Shown: piece after piece, positions 36,178-48,954 of the stretch
Position numbering within the stretch: the first letter of the stretch is position 1
Layout of the letters: every line of letters begins with the position of its first letter
Program-made: the position numbers and the translations under genes
From: Neisseria meningitidis
GTDB lineage: Bacteria; Pseudomonadota; Gammaproteobacteria; Burkholderiales; Neisseriaceae
Assembly (NCBI RefSeq): GCF_900638555.1
Contig: NZ_LR134525.1
Location: forward strand, 1,364,001 to 1,428,000
Length of the DNA stretch: 64,000 nucleotides
Direction of reading: 5' to 3'
The notes under the pieces: generated by a model
Database searches by the model: none
The model's input: the letters and a program-made list of their open reading frames with translations, nothing else
What the model was told of the DNA's origin: nothing

Positions 36178-36864
36178 TCAAATCGTCCTGCCGAACCACT
36201 CGACACGCCCGATAATCTCCACATCATCGGTCAAATCGTTCAAATTGATTTCAAAAGCAGGATAAGCCTCGTTTGCAGAAATCACATTGATAATCCCGCC
36301 CGGTACAATCTGTAAACGTTTAACCAGCAGATTTTCATTAATCCGCAACACATACAGACCGTCCCTCGGCGTATTTTCACCATGATTGACCAAAATCGAA
36401 TCGCCGTCATTCAAAACCCCCTCCATAGAATCCCCCTTGACGGAAATTACAGACAGGTTTTTCGTATCGCGGGTAACATAATTCTCAATCCAATGCCGTC
36501 TGAACGCCATTGTAAATACCGGTTCCTCATGATCGACAAACTGCCCGTATCCCGCAGCCGCCCGAATATCATATCTCGGCACAAAGACAAACTCGTCCGT
36601 ATCAACTTCATTGCCCAAGGTATCGTAAGCAAGGGATTTTTTTGGGGCTTCATCCGGAAACGGATTACCCTCCCCGGTCAGCAGCCAATCGATACTACAC
36701 CCCTTCAACTGCTTGATTTTTTTTAATGTTTCAGACTTCGGCAGACCGCCTTCATTCCATATCCTGCTGAAGCCCGCAATCGTCATTTCAATATCGGATG
36801 CGATTTTTGCCTGCTTCGCTTCGCTTTTCCATAAAAAAACCAGTCTGTCTTTAAAGGTTTCCAT
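36178..36864 (-). CDS. S24-family (CI/LexA-like) repressor
   Basis: The 228-residue protein has an N-terminal helix-turn-helix (residues about 15-50, [20 protein letters not shown]) and a C-terminal S24 peptidase fold with the catalytic Ser in [17 protein letters not shown] and Lys in [11 protein letters not shown]. Such proteins are phage repressors that self-cleave on DNA damage or use the fold to dimerise. An Ala-Gly cleavage-type pair appears in [10 protein letters not shown]. No phage genes surround it, so it looks like an orphan or domesticated regulator. It is divergent from a small secreted protein gene. Confidence 0.88.
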
Positions 36865-36966
36865 AAATATCCTTCCGCTCCCCTTCATTCAATCATCTAA
36901 AGTAAACATGAAATATATTTTACCTTAGCTATCCCAAAAACGGAACAACTATGATAAACTAAATTT

Positions 36967-36999
36967 AAATTATGATTTTTCTTACTCAATACATAATTT
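36967..36999. promoter_or_regulatory. Candidate operator between the S24 repressor and the secreted protein gene
   Basis: AAATTATG (36967-36974) and its inverse CATAATTT (36992-36999) with a 17-base spacer lie in the AT-rich divergent region. This is a plausible repressor site but unproven. Confidence 0.3.
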
Positions 37000-37049
37000 T
37001 TAAGATTTTCCATAGGTTTAATCCTGAGTTGACAGAAAAAGGATAGAAA

Positions 37050-37322
37050 ATGAAGAAAACCGGCAAATATCTTATCTATGCTGCGGCATTTACCGCATTC
37101 TGCTTTGCCTTCCAAGAAAACCGTTCTGAAGCCAAACAGCCTGACATCACTTTATCCGCATCCCTGTGCGAAAAATTCAACATACTGAACGCCAAAGATA
37201 TGGATGCAGAACAAGTCTCCCTTTCCAAAGAATGCGACATCATCGAGTCTTCACACGACTGGGAAAAAGAGTACGGCAACTTGAACGAACAGGAAATGCT
37301 CGCCGGCATCGTCTATGAATAA
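37050..37322 (+). CDS. Small secreted/periplasmic protein of unknown function
   Basis: The 90-residue protein has a signal peptide-like start (MKKTGKYLIYAAAFTAFCFA) followed by a short acidic mature part with two Cys (SLCEKF, KECDII) that could form a disulfide. I recognise no family. A ribosome binding site AAAGGA precedes it. It lies divergent from the S24 repressor and upstream of dnaK. Confidence 0.65.
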   Translation: MKKTGKYLIYAAAFTAFCFAFQENRSEAKQPDITLSASLCEKFNILNAKDMDAEQVSLSKECDIIESSHDWEKEYGNLNEQEMLAGIVYE

Positions 37323-37432
37323 ACCTGCCTGCCATTTGAAATATTATGCTTAAATGCATTGGAGCCAAATGTATTAAATCAAATATAAAACCAATATATT
37401 CATAAAGTTATATACTTATAGCCATGCTGTAG

Positions 37433-37461
37433 CTTGAAACAGCCCGCCGCCCGCCCTATTT
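37433..37461 (+). promoter_or_regulatory. Sigma32-like heat-shock promoter for dnaK
   Basis: CTTGAAA (37433-37439), 14 bases, CCCTATTT (37454-37461). The -35 matches the sigma32 consensus exactly and the -10 differs from CCCCATNT by one base. Confidence 0.85.
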
Positions 37462-37529
37462 ACAGCCCATCGGGACAAAATGTTCCAACATATTTCTCAA
37501 AATAAGCAAAATCAAATAGGATTATCCAC

Positions 37530-39458
<1,929 letters not shown>

Positions 39459-39473
39459 TTAATGCCGTCTGAA

Positions 39474-39501
39474 AAAACGCGAACCATTCGGTTCGCGTTT
39501 T
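39474..39501 (+). terminator. Terminator after dnaK
   Basis: AAAACGCGAACC (39474-39485), ATTC, GGTTCGCGTTTT (39490-39501), more T. A DUS lies just before it. Confidence 0.92.
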
Positions 39502-39610
39502 TTTCAATTGCGACAAAAGACCATAGCATAACAGAGTTTCCAAGTTTATCTACCGTAATATTCCCAAGCCCAAGTTCCAACTGTTGTATCGGTTCTCTGG
39601 AAATTTTTTA

Positions 39611-39766
39611 TATAGTGGATTAAATTTAAACCAGTACAGCGTTGCCTCGCCTTAGCTCAAAGAGAACGATTCTCTAAGGTGCTGAAGCACCAAGTGAATC
39701 GGTTCCGTACTATCTGTACTGTCTGCGGCTTCGTCGCCTTGTCCTGATTTTTGTTAATCCACTATA
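39611..39766. repeat. Long-form Correia element (CREE, 156 bp)
   Basis: TATAGTGGATTAAATTTAAA at 39611 to TTAATCCACTATA ending at 39766, with the internal segment containing GAGAACGATTCTCTAAGGTG. Confidence 0.95.
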
Positions 39767-40185
39767 AAGACCGTTGGGCATCTGCAGCCGTCATTCCCGC
39801 GCAGGCGGGAATCTAGTCTGTTCGGTTTCAGTTATTTTCGATAAATGCCTGTTGCTTTTCATTTCTAGATTCACACTTTCGCGGGAATGACGAATTTTAG
39901 GTTTCTGATTTTGGTTTTCTGTCCTTGTGGGAATGACGGGATGTAGGTTCGTAGGAATGACGTGGTGCAGGTTTCCGTGCGGATGGATTCGTCATTCCCG
40001 CGCAGGCGGGAATCTGGAATTTCAATGCCTCAAGAATTTATCGGAAAAAACCAAAACCCTTCCGTCATCATTCCCGCAAAAGCGGGAATCTAGAAATGAA
40101 AAGCAACAGGAATTTATCGGAAATGACCGAAACTGAACGGACTGGATTCCCGCTTTTGCGGGAATGACGGCGACAGGGTTGCTGT
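39767..40185. repeat. dRS3-rich intergenic repeat block
   Basis: No gene. dRS3 units occur at 39793-39812, 39994-40013, 40070-40089 and 40146-40165, separated by NIME-like sequence with motifs such as AATTTATCGGAAA. A broken unit is near 39880. Confidence 0.8.
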
Positions 40186-40340
40186 TATAGTGGATGAACA
40201 AAAACCGGTACGGCGTTGTCTCGCCTTAGCTCGAAGAGAACGATTCTCTAAGGTGCTGAAGCACCAAGTGAATCGGTTCCGTACTATCTGTACTGTCTGC
40301 GGCTTCGTCGTCTTGTCCTGATTTTTGTTAATTCACTATA
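40186..40340. repeat. Long-form Correia element (CREE, 155 bp) abutting IS110 remnant
   Basis: TATAGTGGATGAAC at 40186 to TTAATTCACTATA ending at 40340. Nearly identical to the copy at 39611-39766, in the same orientation. Its end runs straight into the 5'-truncated IS110-type frame. Confidence 0.9.
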
Positions 40341-40459
40341 TCGACATCGCCAAACGAAACTTCGTCATCGCCGTTTCGTCTTTGTCTAAAACCAAAACCG
40401 AAACCAACAACCCCAAAGGTATCGCCCATACTATCGAATACCTTAAAAAACACAAGGTC

Positions 40460-41577
40460 GAGACCTTTGCAAAATTCCCCAAAATCCCCTAAATTCCCAC
40501 CAAGCCATTTAGGGGATTTTCCATGAGCACCTTCTTCCGGCAAACCGCACAAGCCATGATTGCCAAACACATCGACCGTTTCCCGCTATTGAAGTTGGAC
40601 CAGGTGATTGATTGGCAGCCGATCGAACAATACCTGAACCGTCAAAAAAACCGTTACCTTAGAGACCACCGCGGCCGTCCCGCCTACCCTCTGCTGTCCA
40701 TGTTCAAAGCCGTCCTGCTCGGACAATGGCACAGCCTCTCCGATCCCGAACTCGAACACAGCCTCATCACCCGCATCGATTTCAACCTGTTTTGCCGTTT
40801 CGACGAACTGATCATCCCCGATTACAGTACCTTATGCCGCTACCGCAACTGGCTGGCGCAAGACGACACCCTGTCCGAATTACTCAAACTGATTAACTGC
40901 CAACTGACCGAAAAAGGCCTAAAAATAGAGAAAGCATCCGCCGCCGTCGTTGATGCCACCATTATCCAGACCGCCGGCAGCAAACAGCGTCAGGCCATAG
41001 AAGTTGACGAAGAAGGACAAATCAGCGGTCAAACCACACCGAGTAAGGACAGCGATGCCCGTTGGATCAAGAAAAACGGCCTCTACAAACTCGGTTACAA
41101 ACAACATACCCGTACCGATGTGGAAGGCTATATCGAGAAACTGTACATCACTCCCACCAATGCCCATGAATGCACACACCTGTCGCCGTTGTTGGAAGGA
41201 CTGCCCAAAGGTACGACCGTCTATGCCGACAAAGGCTATGACAGTGCGGAAAACCGGCAACATCTGGAAGAACATCAGTTGCAGGACGGCATTATGCGCA
41301 AAGCCTGCCGCAACCGTCCGCTGTCGGAAACGCAAACCAAACGCGACCGGTATTTGTCGAAGACCCGTGGCGATGTGTTTGAACCTGTTGAAAGCCGCCA
41401 ACAGGCTAAGTGCGCCTGCTGCCGCCTAAAAGGCGGCTCGGATGCCTGATTATCGGGTATCCGGGGAGGATTCAGGGGGTATTTGGGTAGAATTAGGAGG
41501 TATTTGGGGCGAAAACAGCCGAAAACCTATGTTTGGGTTTCGGCTGTCGGGAGGGAAAGGAATTTTGCAAAGGTCTC
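40460..41577 (+). mobile_element. IS1106-like element (IS5 family)
   Basis: Inverted ends GAGACCTTTGCAAAATTCC (40460-40478) and the exact inverse (41559-41577). AGGTC flanks it on both sides (40455-40459 and 41578-41582), a 5-bp direct repeat consistent with target duplication in the IS110-type gene. Confidence 0.9.
40523..41449 (+). pseudogene. IS1106-type transposase with an internal deletion
   Basis: The frame starts normally (MSTFFRQTAQAMIAKHIDRF) and carries the first two DDE residues (VVDATI, VYADKGYDS). After RYLSKTR it jumps to the final part of the gene in another frame (the original end MCLNLLKAANRLSAPAAA is readable in the +3 frame). The missing segment, about 100 bp, should carry the catalytic Glu (VVEQSFG-type block). 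The predicted product is therefore inactive. Confidence 0.82.
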
Positions 41578-42451
41578 AGGTCGCCCTCGTCGTGACGGAA
41601 AGTACCGGCGGTCTCGAAATCCCCGCCGCCAAAGCCATCCGCCGAGCAGGCATAGCCGTGATTATCGCCAACCCGCGTCAGACGCATCAGTTTGCCCAAT
41701 CGCAGCCGCTGACCAAAACCGACGCCAAAGATGCCAAAATGCCCGCCTTCTTCGCACAGATGACGGCACAGAAAGAAGATTCGCAAACCATGCCCTACCA
41801 ACCGCCCACCGAAGCGGAAGAAGTGTTGGAAGCCTTGGTTAACCGCCGCAACCAACCGGCGGATATGCGGACTGCCGAGAAAAACCGTCTGCATCAGGTT
41901 CACGAAACGCAAGTCGGAAGCGTCAAACAACTGATTGCCCATTTTGACCGGCTGATTGACGAATTGGACAAACAAATCGACGACCACACCCACACGCATT
42001 TTGACGGCAAAGCCCAAGTGGCAGAACAAATCAAAGGCATCGGTTCGATAACGACGGCTACGCTGATGGCGATGCTGCCTGAGTTGGGGCGGCTGTCGCA
42101 CAAACGGATAGCGAGTTTGGTCGGCATTGCCCCGCACCCGAGGGAGAGCGGGGAAACCAAATTCAAAAGCCGCTGCTTTGGCGGAAGGTCTGCGGTGCTT
42201 AAGGCACTGTATATGGCTACCGTGGCAGCGACACGTTTTGAACCGCTTATTCGGGATTTCTACCAACGCCTGCCGTCCGAGGGTAAGCCGTATAAGGTTG
42301 CCGTTACGGCATGTATGCGTAAACTGCTGACGATATCGAATGCCCGGATGCGTGATTATTTTGCCGAAAACGATACCGCCGAAAACGGTATCCGGACGGC
42401 TTGATTTGAGTTTTGGTATTTTTGCCCGACGGGGTGAAAAATACTGTTGCT

Positions 42452-43525
42452 ATGCGCCCGTTTTGCGTCGGCGCGACAGTGCTTGCCATACTCGGCGCGT
42501 TGGTGTTTTTCATCAGCCCCGGTGTCGTCGTCCTGCACCGCCAAATCTTCTTAGAACTCATGCTGCCTGCAGCATATGGTGGTTTCCTGACTGCGGCTTT
42601 GTTGGACTGGACGGGTTTTTCGGGCAACCTGAAACCTGCCACTACTTTGATGGCGGTGTTGTTGCTTGTTGCGGCTGTTTTATTGCCGTTTTTACCGCAA
42701 CTTGCCGCATTCTTTGTAGCGGCTTATTGGCTGGTTTTATTGCTGTTCTGCGCTTGGTTGATTTGGCTGGCCCGCAACACGGATAACTTCGCCCTGCTGA
42801 TGCTGCTTGCCGCGTTCACCGTTTTTCAGACGGCATACGCGGCAACCGGCGACTTGAACCTGTTGCGCGCGCAAGTGCATTTAAATATGGCTGCGGTGAT
42901 GTTTGTTTCCATACGTGTGAGTGTTTTGCTGGGCGCGGAAGCCCTTAAAGAATGCCGTCTGAAAGACCCCGTATTCATCCCCAACATCGTCTATAAAAAC
43001 ATCGCCATCACCTTCCTGCTGCTGCACACCGCCGCCGAACTTTGGCTGCCTGCGCAAACCGCCGGTTTTACCGCGCTTGCCGTCGGTTTCATCCTGCTCG
43101 CCAAGCTGCGCGAACTGCACCATCACGAACTCCTGCGCAAACACTACGTCCGCACTTATTACCTGCTCCAGCTTTTTGCCGCCGCAGGCTATTTGTGGAC
43201 AGGTGCGGCGAAACTGCAAAACCTGCCCGCCTCCGCGCCCCTGCACCTGATTACCCTCGGCGACATGATGGGCGGCGTGATGATGGTGTGGCTGACCGCC
43301 GGACTGTGGCACAGCGGCTTTACCAAGCTCGACTACCCGAAACTCTGCCTCATCGCCGTCCTCCTGCTCTTTATGGCTGCCGTCTCGCGTGCTTTCTTGA
43401 TGAACGTGAATCCAATATTCTTCATCACCGTCCCCGCGATTCTGACCGCCGTCGTGTTCACGCTTTATCTTTTCACGTTTGTTCCGATTTTTCGGGCGAA
43501 TGCGTTTACGGGCGACCCGGAATAA
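42452..43525 (+). CDS. nnrS: NnrS-like heme-copper membrane protein
   Basis: The 357-residue, twelve-helix membrane protein matches the NnrS family (MRPFCVGATVLAILGALVFF at the start, HLNMAAVMFVSIRVSVLLG, and HLITLGDMMGGVMMVW). NnrS proteins are heme- and copper-containing and linked to nitric oxide/denitrification stress. The usual N-terminus has a few more residues before RPF, and the IS110 remnant ends only 47 bases upstream, so the 5' end may have been trimmed. TTG at 42413 is an in-frame alternative start. Confidence 0.78.
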   Translation: MRPFCVGATVLAILGALVFFISPGVVVLHRQIFLELMLPAAYGGFLTAALLDWTGFSGNLKPATTLMAVLLLVAAVLLPFLPQLAAFFVAAYWLVLLLFCAWLIWLARNTDNFALLMLLAAFTVFQTAYAATGDLNLLRAQVHLNMAAVMFVSIRVSVLLGAEALKECRLKDPVFIPNIVYKNIAITFLLLHTAAELWLPAQTAGFTALAVGFILLAKLRELHHHELLRKHYVRTYYLLQLFAAAGYLWTGAAKLQNLPASAPLHLITLGDMMGGVMMVWLTAGLWHSGFTKLDYPKLCLIAVLLLFMAAVSRAFLMNVNPIFFITVPAILTAVVFTLYLFTFVPIFRANAFTGDPE

Positions 43526-43527
43526 AA

Positions 43528-43556
43528 ATGCCGTCTGAAACGGTTTCAGACGGCAT
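43528..43556. terminator. Inverted DUS terminator between nnrS and priA
   Basis: ATGCCGTCTGAA (43528-43539) and TTCAGACGGCAT (43545-43556); serves both convergent genes. Confidence 0.85.
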
Positions 43557-43570
43557 CGTATTGCCGATAA

Positions 43571-45760
<2,190 letters not shown>

Positions 45761-45898
45761 ACAGGCAGGCAAATCATTTTTTTGCGTATTTTAACAGGCG
45801 GAAGCTATTTTCAGACGATAAATTGAGCCTAGGCGCAATGCAGGCGCAACAGAGATTTGATACAATTCCGCTTTTCCAACACGCGCAATCATCTTTAT

Positions 45899-46681
45899 AT
45901 GAAAACCAAGTTAATCAAAATCTTGACCCCCTTTACCGTCCTCCCGCTGCTGGCTTGCGGGCAAACGCCCGTTTCCAATGCCAACGCCGAACCCGCCGTC
46001 AAAGCCGAGTCCGCCGGCAAATCCGTTGCCGCCTCTTTGAAAGCGCGTTTGGAAAAAACCTATTCCGCCCAAGATTTGAAAGTGTTGAGCGTCAGCGAAA
46101 CACCGGTCAAAGGCATTTACGAAGTCGTCGTCAGCGGCAGGCAGATTATCTACACCGATGCCGAAGGCGGCTATATGTTCGTCGGCGAACTCATCAACAT
46201 CGACACGCGCAAAAACCTGACCGAAGAACGCGCCGCCGATTTGAACAAAATCGACTTCGCCTCCCTGCCTTTGGACAAAGCCATCAAAGAAGTGCGCGGC
46301 AACGGCAAGCTGAAAGTCGCCGTCTTCTCCGACCCCGATTGTCCGTTCTGCAAACGCTTGGAACACGAGTTTGAAAAAATGACCGACGTGACGGTTTACA
46401 GCTTTATGATGCCCATTGCCGGCCTGCACCCCGATGCCGCGCGCAAGGCGCAAATCTTATGGTGTCAGCCCGACCGCGCCAAAGCGTGGACGGATTGGAT
46501 GCGTAAAGGCAAATTCCCGGTCGGCGGCAGCATCTGCGACAATCCCGTCGCGGAAACCACTTCCTTGGGCGAACAATTCGGCTTCAACGGCACGCCGACC
46601 CTCGTCTTCCCCAACGGGCGCAGCCAAAGCGGCTACAGCCCGATGCCCCAACTGGAGGAAATCATCCGCAAAAATCAATAA
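45899..46681 (+). CDS. dsbC: DsbC-type disulfide isomerase (probable lipoprotein)
   Basis: The 260-residue protein has an N-terminal signal ending LPLLAC, a lipobox, so it may be lipid-anchored rather than free in the periplasm. It has the DsbC dimerisation domain (about residues 45-120) and a thioredoxin fold with CPFC (DPDCPFCKRLEHEFEKM, about residue 152) and the cis-Pro loop FNGTPTLVFPNG. It reshuffles wrong disulfides. Start at 45899 follows the AT-rich leader; an upstream in-frame alternative at 45857 lacks the signal context. Confidence 0.92.
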   Translation: MKTKLIKILTPFTVLPLLACGQTPVSNANAEPAVKAESAGKSVAASLKARLEKTYSAQDLKVLSVSETPVKGIYEVVVSGRQIIYTDAEGGYMFVGELINIDTRKNLTEERAADLNKIDFASLPLDKAIKEVRGNGKLKVAVFSDPDCPFCKRLEHEFEKMTDVTVYSFMMPIAGLHPDAARKAQILWCQPDRAKAWTDWMRKGKFPVGGSICDNPVAETTSLGEQFGFNGTPTLVFPNGRSQSGYSPMPQLEEIIRKNQ

Positions 46682-46691
46682 TCCATCCGCA

Positions 46692-46721
46692 AAAAAGGCT
46701 TGGAAAATTCCAAGCCTTTTT
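46692..46721 (+). terminator. Terminator after dsbC
   Basis: AAAAAGGCTTGGAA pairs with TTCCAAGCCTTTTT around AA, within 46690-46722. Confidence 0.9.
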
Positions 46722-46722
46722 T

Positions 46723-46954
46723 GCGGGAAATGCCGCCTGAAAACCAATCCGCCCTGAAAGTTAGCAAGCCAACAAACACATCCTAACCCATTGAATGATT
46801 GAAAATAATAAATTGAACAATACGAAGCCCCGCCGCCGTCATTCCCACGCAAGTGGGAATCTAGAACGTAGAATCTAAGAAACCGTTTTGTCCGATAAGT
46901 TTCTGCTCCAAAATGACCGGTCCGGCAGCTTCAAACGGCATCTTTGTGCCAACC
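46723..46954. repeat. Intergenic repeat remnants with a dRS3 unit
   Basis: Contains ATTCCCACGCAAGTGGGAAT (dRS3, 46841-46860) and NIME-like sequence up to the macB end. No gene. Confidence 0.7.
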
Positions 46955-48889
46955 TCAATCCTGCGCCAATGCGTCTATCGGATTGAGTTTGGCTGCTTTA
47001 TTGGCAGGCATAAAGCCGAACGCGATGCCGATTCCGGTCGAGCAGGCGACCGCCCCGATAACGGATGCCGCCGAAATGTCCATCGGGAAGTCGGTTACAA
47101 AATGATTGAACACGAGGCTGACGGCGGCGGACAAACCCACGCCGACCAAACCGCCGATGACGCAGATTAACACCGCCTCAATCAAAAACTGCTGCAAAAT
47201 ATTGCCGCGCCGCGCGCCGATTGCCATCCGTATGCCGATTTCTTTGGTGCGCTCGGTAACGGACACCAGCATGATGTTCATCACGCCGATGCCGCCGACT
47301 ACCAATGAAATCAGGGCGATGGAGGAAATCAGCAGCTTCATCGTACCGGTGGTGCTTTCGACTATCTGCCTGATGCTGTCGCTGTTGTTCATGAAGAAAT
47401 CTTCCGTGCCGTGCCGCGCTTTGAGCAGATCGGTCAGCCCTTTTTCGGCAACCTGGGTATTGGCATTGTCTTTGATTTTGACGGTGATGGAGTTGGTGTG
47501 GCTCTCGCCTGTGATTTGGTGCATCACCGTCGTATAGGGCGACCAAAGCATCAGCACGTCGGAATTGCCGAAAGCGTTTTCGTCTTTTTTCATCACGCCG
47601 ATGACGGTCAAGGGGCGTTTCCTGAACAAAATGGTTTTACCCAACGGATCCGAGTCCGCAAAGAGTTTGTCTTTGACATTTTGGTCGATGACGACGACCT
47701 GCGCGTCTTCTTTCACATCGTTTTCGTCAAACAGCCGCCCCGTTTCCAGCTTCAGTCCGCGCACGTCGAAATATTGTTCGCCCACGCCGTACAAAGAAGC
47801 GGTCAGGTCGGTATTGCGGTAAGTCAGCGTGCCGCCGCTCGAAGTCATGGGCGTGGCGGAAGCAACGTAGCTTTGTTTGGCGATGATTTTTGCGTCGTCT
47901 ATGGTCAGGGTTTTAATCCTGCCGCTGCGCCTGTCGCCGAAGCCGCGCCCCGGGAAGATGCTGATGGTGTTCGTCCCTATCGAACTGATGTCTTCAAGGA
48001 TTTTTTTCTGCGAACCGTTGCCCAATGCGACGACGGAAACCACCGACGCGATGCCGATGATGATGCCGAGCATCGTCAGAAGCGAACGCATTTTGTGCGC
48101 CAATACTGCTTGCACCGACATTCTGAAGGCTTCGACAAACTGGTCGTAATAAAACGACCACGAGGCTTTTTCCCGAATCCTCCCGACATTGCTTGCGGGG
48201 ATTTCGGGATTTTTCGAGGTGTCGGAAATGATTTCGCCGTCCCGGATTTCGATGACGCGGTTGGCATTGGCGGCGATGCCGGGGTCGTGCGTGACCATAA
48301 TGACGGTATGCCCGGCTTCGTGCAGCTTATGGATGATTTCCATCACGTTTTTGCCGCTGGCGGTATCGAGCGCGCCGGTCGGCTCGTCGGCGAAGATGAT
48401 TTCTCCGCCGTTCATCAGGGCGCGGGCGATGGAGACGCGCTGCTGCTGTCCGCCCGAGAGTTCGCCGGGCTTGTTGCCCTCTTTGCTTGCCAAACCCAAA
48501 TCCTGCAAGAGTTTGTCCGCCCGCGCGGAACGCTCTTTGCCGCCCGCGCCCATATAGACGGCTGGCAGCGCGACGTTATCCCTTGCGGTCAGCGAGCTTA
48601 AGAGGTTGTAGCGTTGGAAGATGAAACCGAAGCGTTCGCGGCGCAATGCCGCCAGCTCGTCAGGCTGCATTTTGGCAGTTTCGATGCCGTCGATTCGGTA
48701 CGAACCGGAACCGGCGGTATCCAAACAGCCGAGTATGTTCATCAGCGTGGACTTGCCCGAACCGGACTGCCCGATGATGGCGACAAAATCGCCCTTCTCT
48801 ATCGACAGGCTGATGTCTTTCAAAATATGGACGCGGTTCTCGCCGCTGCCGAAATAGCGGTTGATGTTTTTACATTCGATCAAGCTCAT
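46955..48889 (-). CDS. macB: MacB macrolide/peptide efflux ABC transporter
   Basis: The 644-residue protein fuses an ABC ATPase (Walker A IGQSGSGKSTLMNI, signature LSGGQQQRVSIARAL, Walker B IIFADEPTGALD) to a MacB-type membrane domain with four helices and a large periplasmic loop (from about residue 270). With MacA it exports macrolides and other substrates through an outer membrane channel (MtrE in Neisseria). It follows macA on the same strand with an intervening DUS hairpin. Confidence 0.96.
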   Translation of the reverse strand: MSLIECKNINRYFGSGENRVHILKDISLSIEKGDFVAIIGQSGSGKSTLMNILGCLDTAGSGSYRIDGIETAKMQPDELAALRRERFGFIFQRYNLLSSLTARDNVALPAVYMGAGGKERSARADKLLQDLGLASKEGNKPGELSGGQQQRVSIARALMNGGEIIFADEPTGALDTASGKNVMEIIHKLHEAGHTVIMVTHDPGIAANANRVIEIRDGEIISDTSKNPEIPASNVGRIREKASWSFYYDQFVEAFRMSVQAVLAHKMRSLLTMLGIIIGIASVVSVVALGNGSQKKILEDISSIGTNTISIFPGRGFGDRRSGRIKTLTIDDAKIIAKQSYVASATPMTSSGGTLTYRNTDLTASLYGVGEQYFDVRGLKLETGRLFDENDVKEDAQVVVIDQNVKDKLFADSDPLGKTILFRKRPLTVIGVMKKDENAFGNSDVLMLWSPYTTVMHQITGESHTNSITVKIKDNANTQVAEKGLTDLLKARHGTEDFFMNNSDSIRQIVESTTGTMKLLISSIALISLVVGGIGVMNIMLVSVTERTKEIGIRMAIGARRGNILQQFLIEAVLICVIGGLVGVGLSAAVSLVFNHFVTDFPMDISAASVIGAVACSTGIGIAFGFMPANKAAKLNPIDALAQD

Positions 48890-48911
48890 AATATTCCGTA
48901 AATCAATAACA

Positions 48912-48947
48912 AATGCCGTCTGAAACCGTTTCCGTGTTCAGACGGCA
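48912..48947 (-). terminator. Inverted DUS hairpin between macA and macB
   Basis: ATGCCGTCTGAA near 48913 and TTCAGACGGCAT ending near 48948. It may attenuate macB relative to macA. Confidence 0.7.
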
Positions 48948-48954
48948 TATTCGT

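Larger units (their letters stand above)
40341..42404 (+). pseudogene. IS110-family transposase, split by IS1106-like element
   Basis: The 5' part (40340-40459) reads IDIAKRNFVIAVSSLSKTKT and on to EYLKKHKV; the 3' part (from 41578) continues ALVVTESTGGLEIPAAKAIR to the stop at 42404. Removing the inserted element and one AGGTC copy restores a single frame with all four DEDD residues (IDIAK, VTEST, TDAKDAK). The gene is also missing its first codons, which are replaced by a CREE. It is a second, unrelated IS110-type recombinase, distinct from the phage PivNM. Confidence 0.85.
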
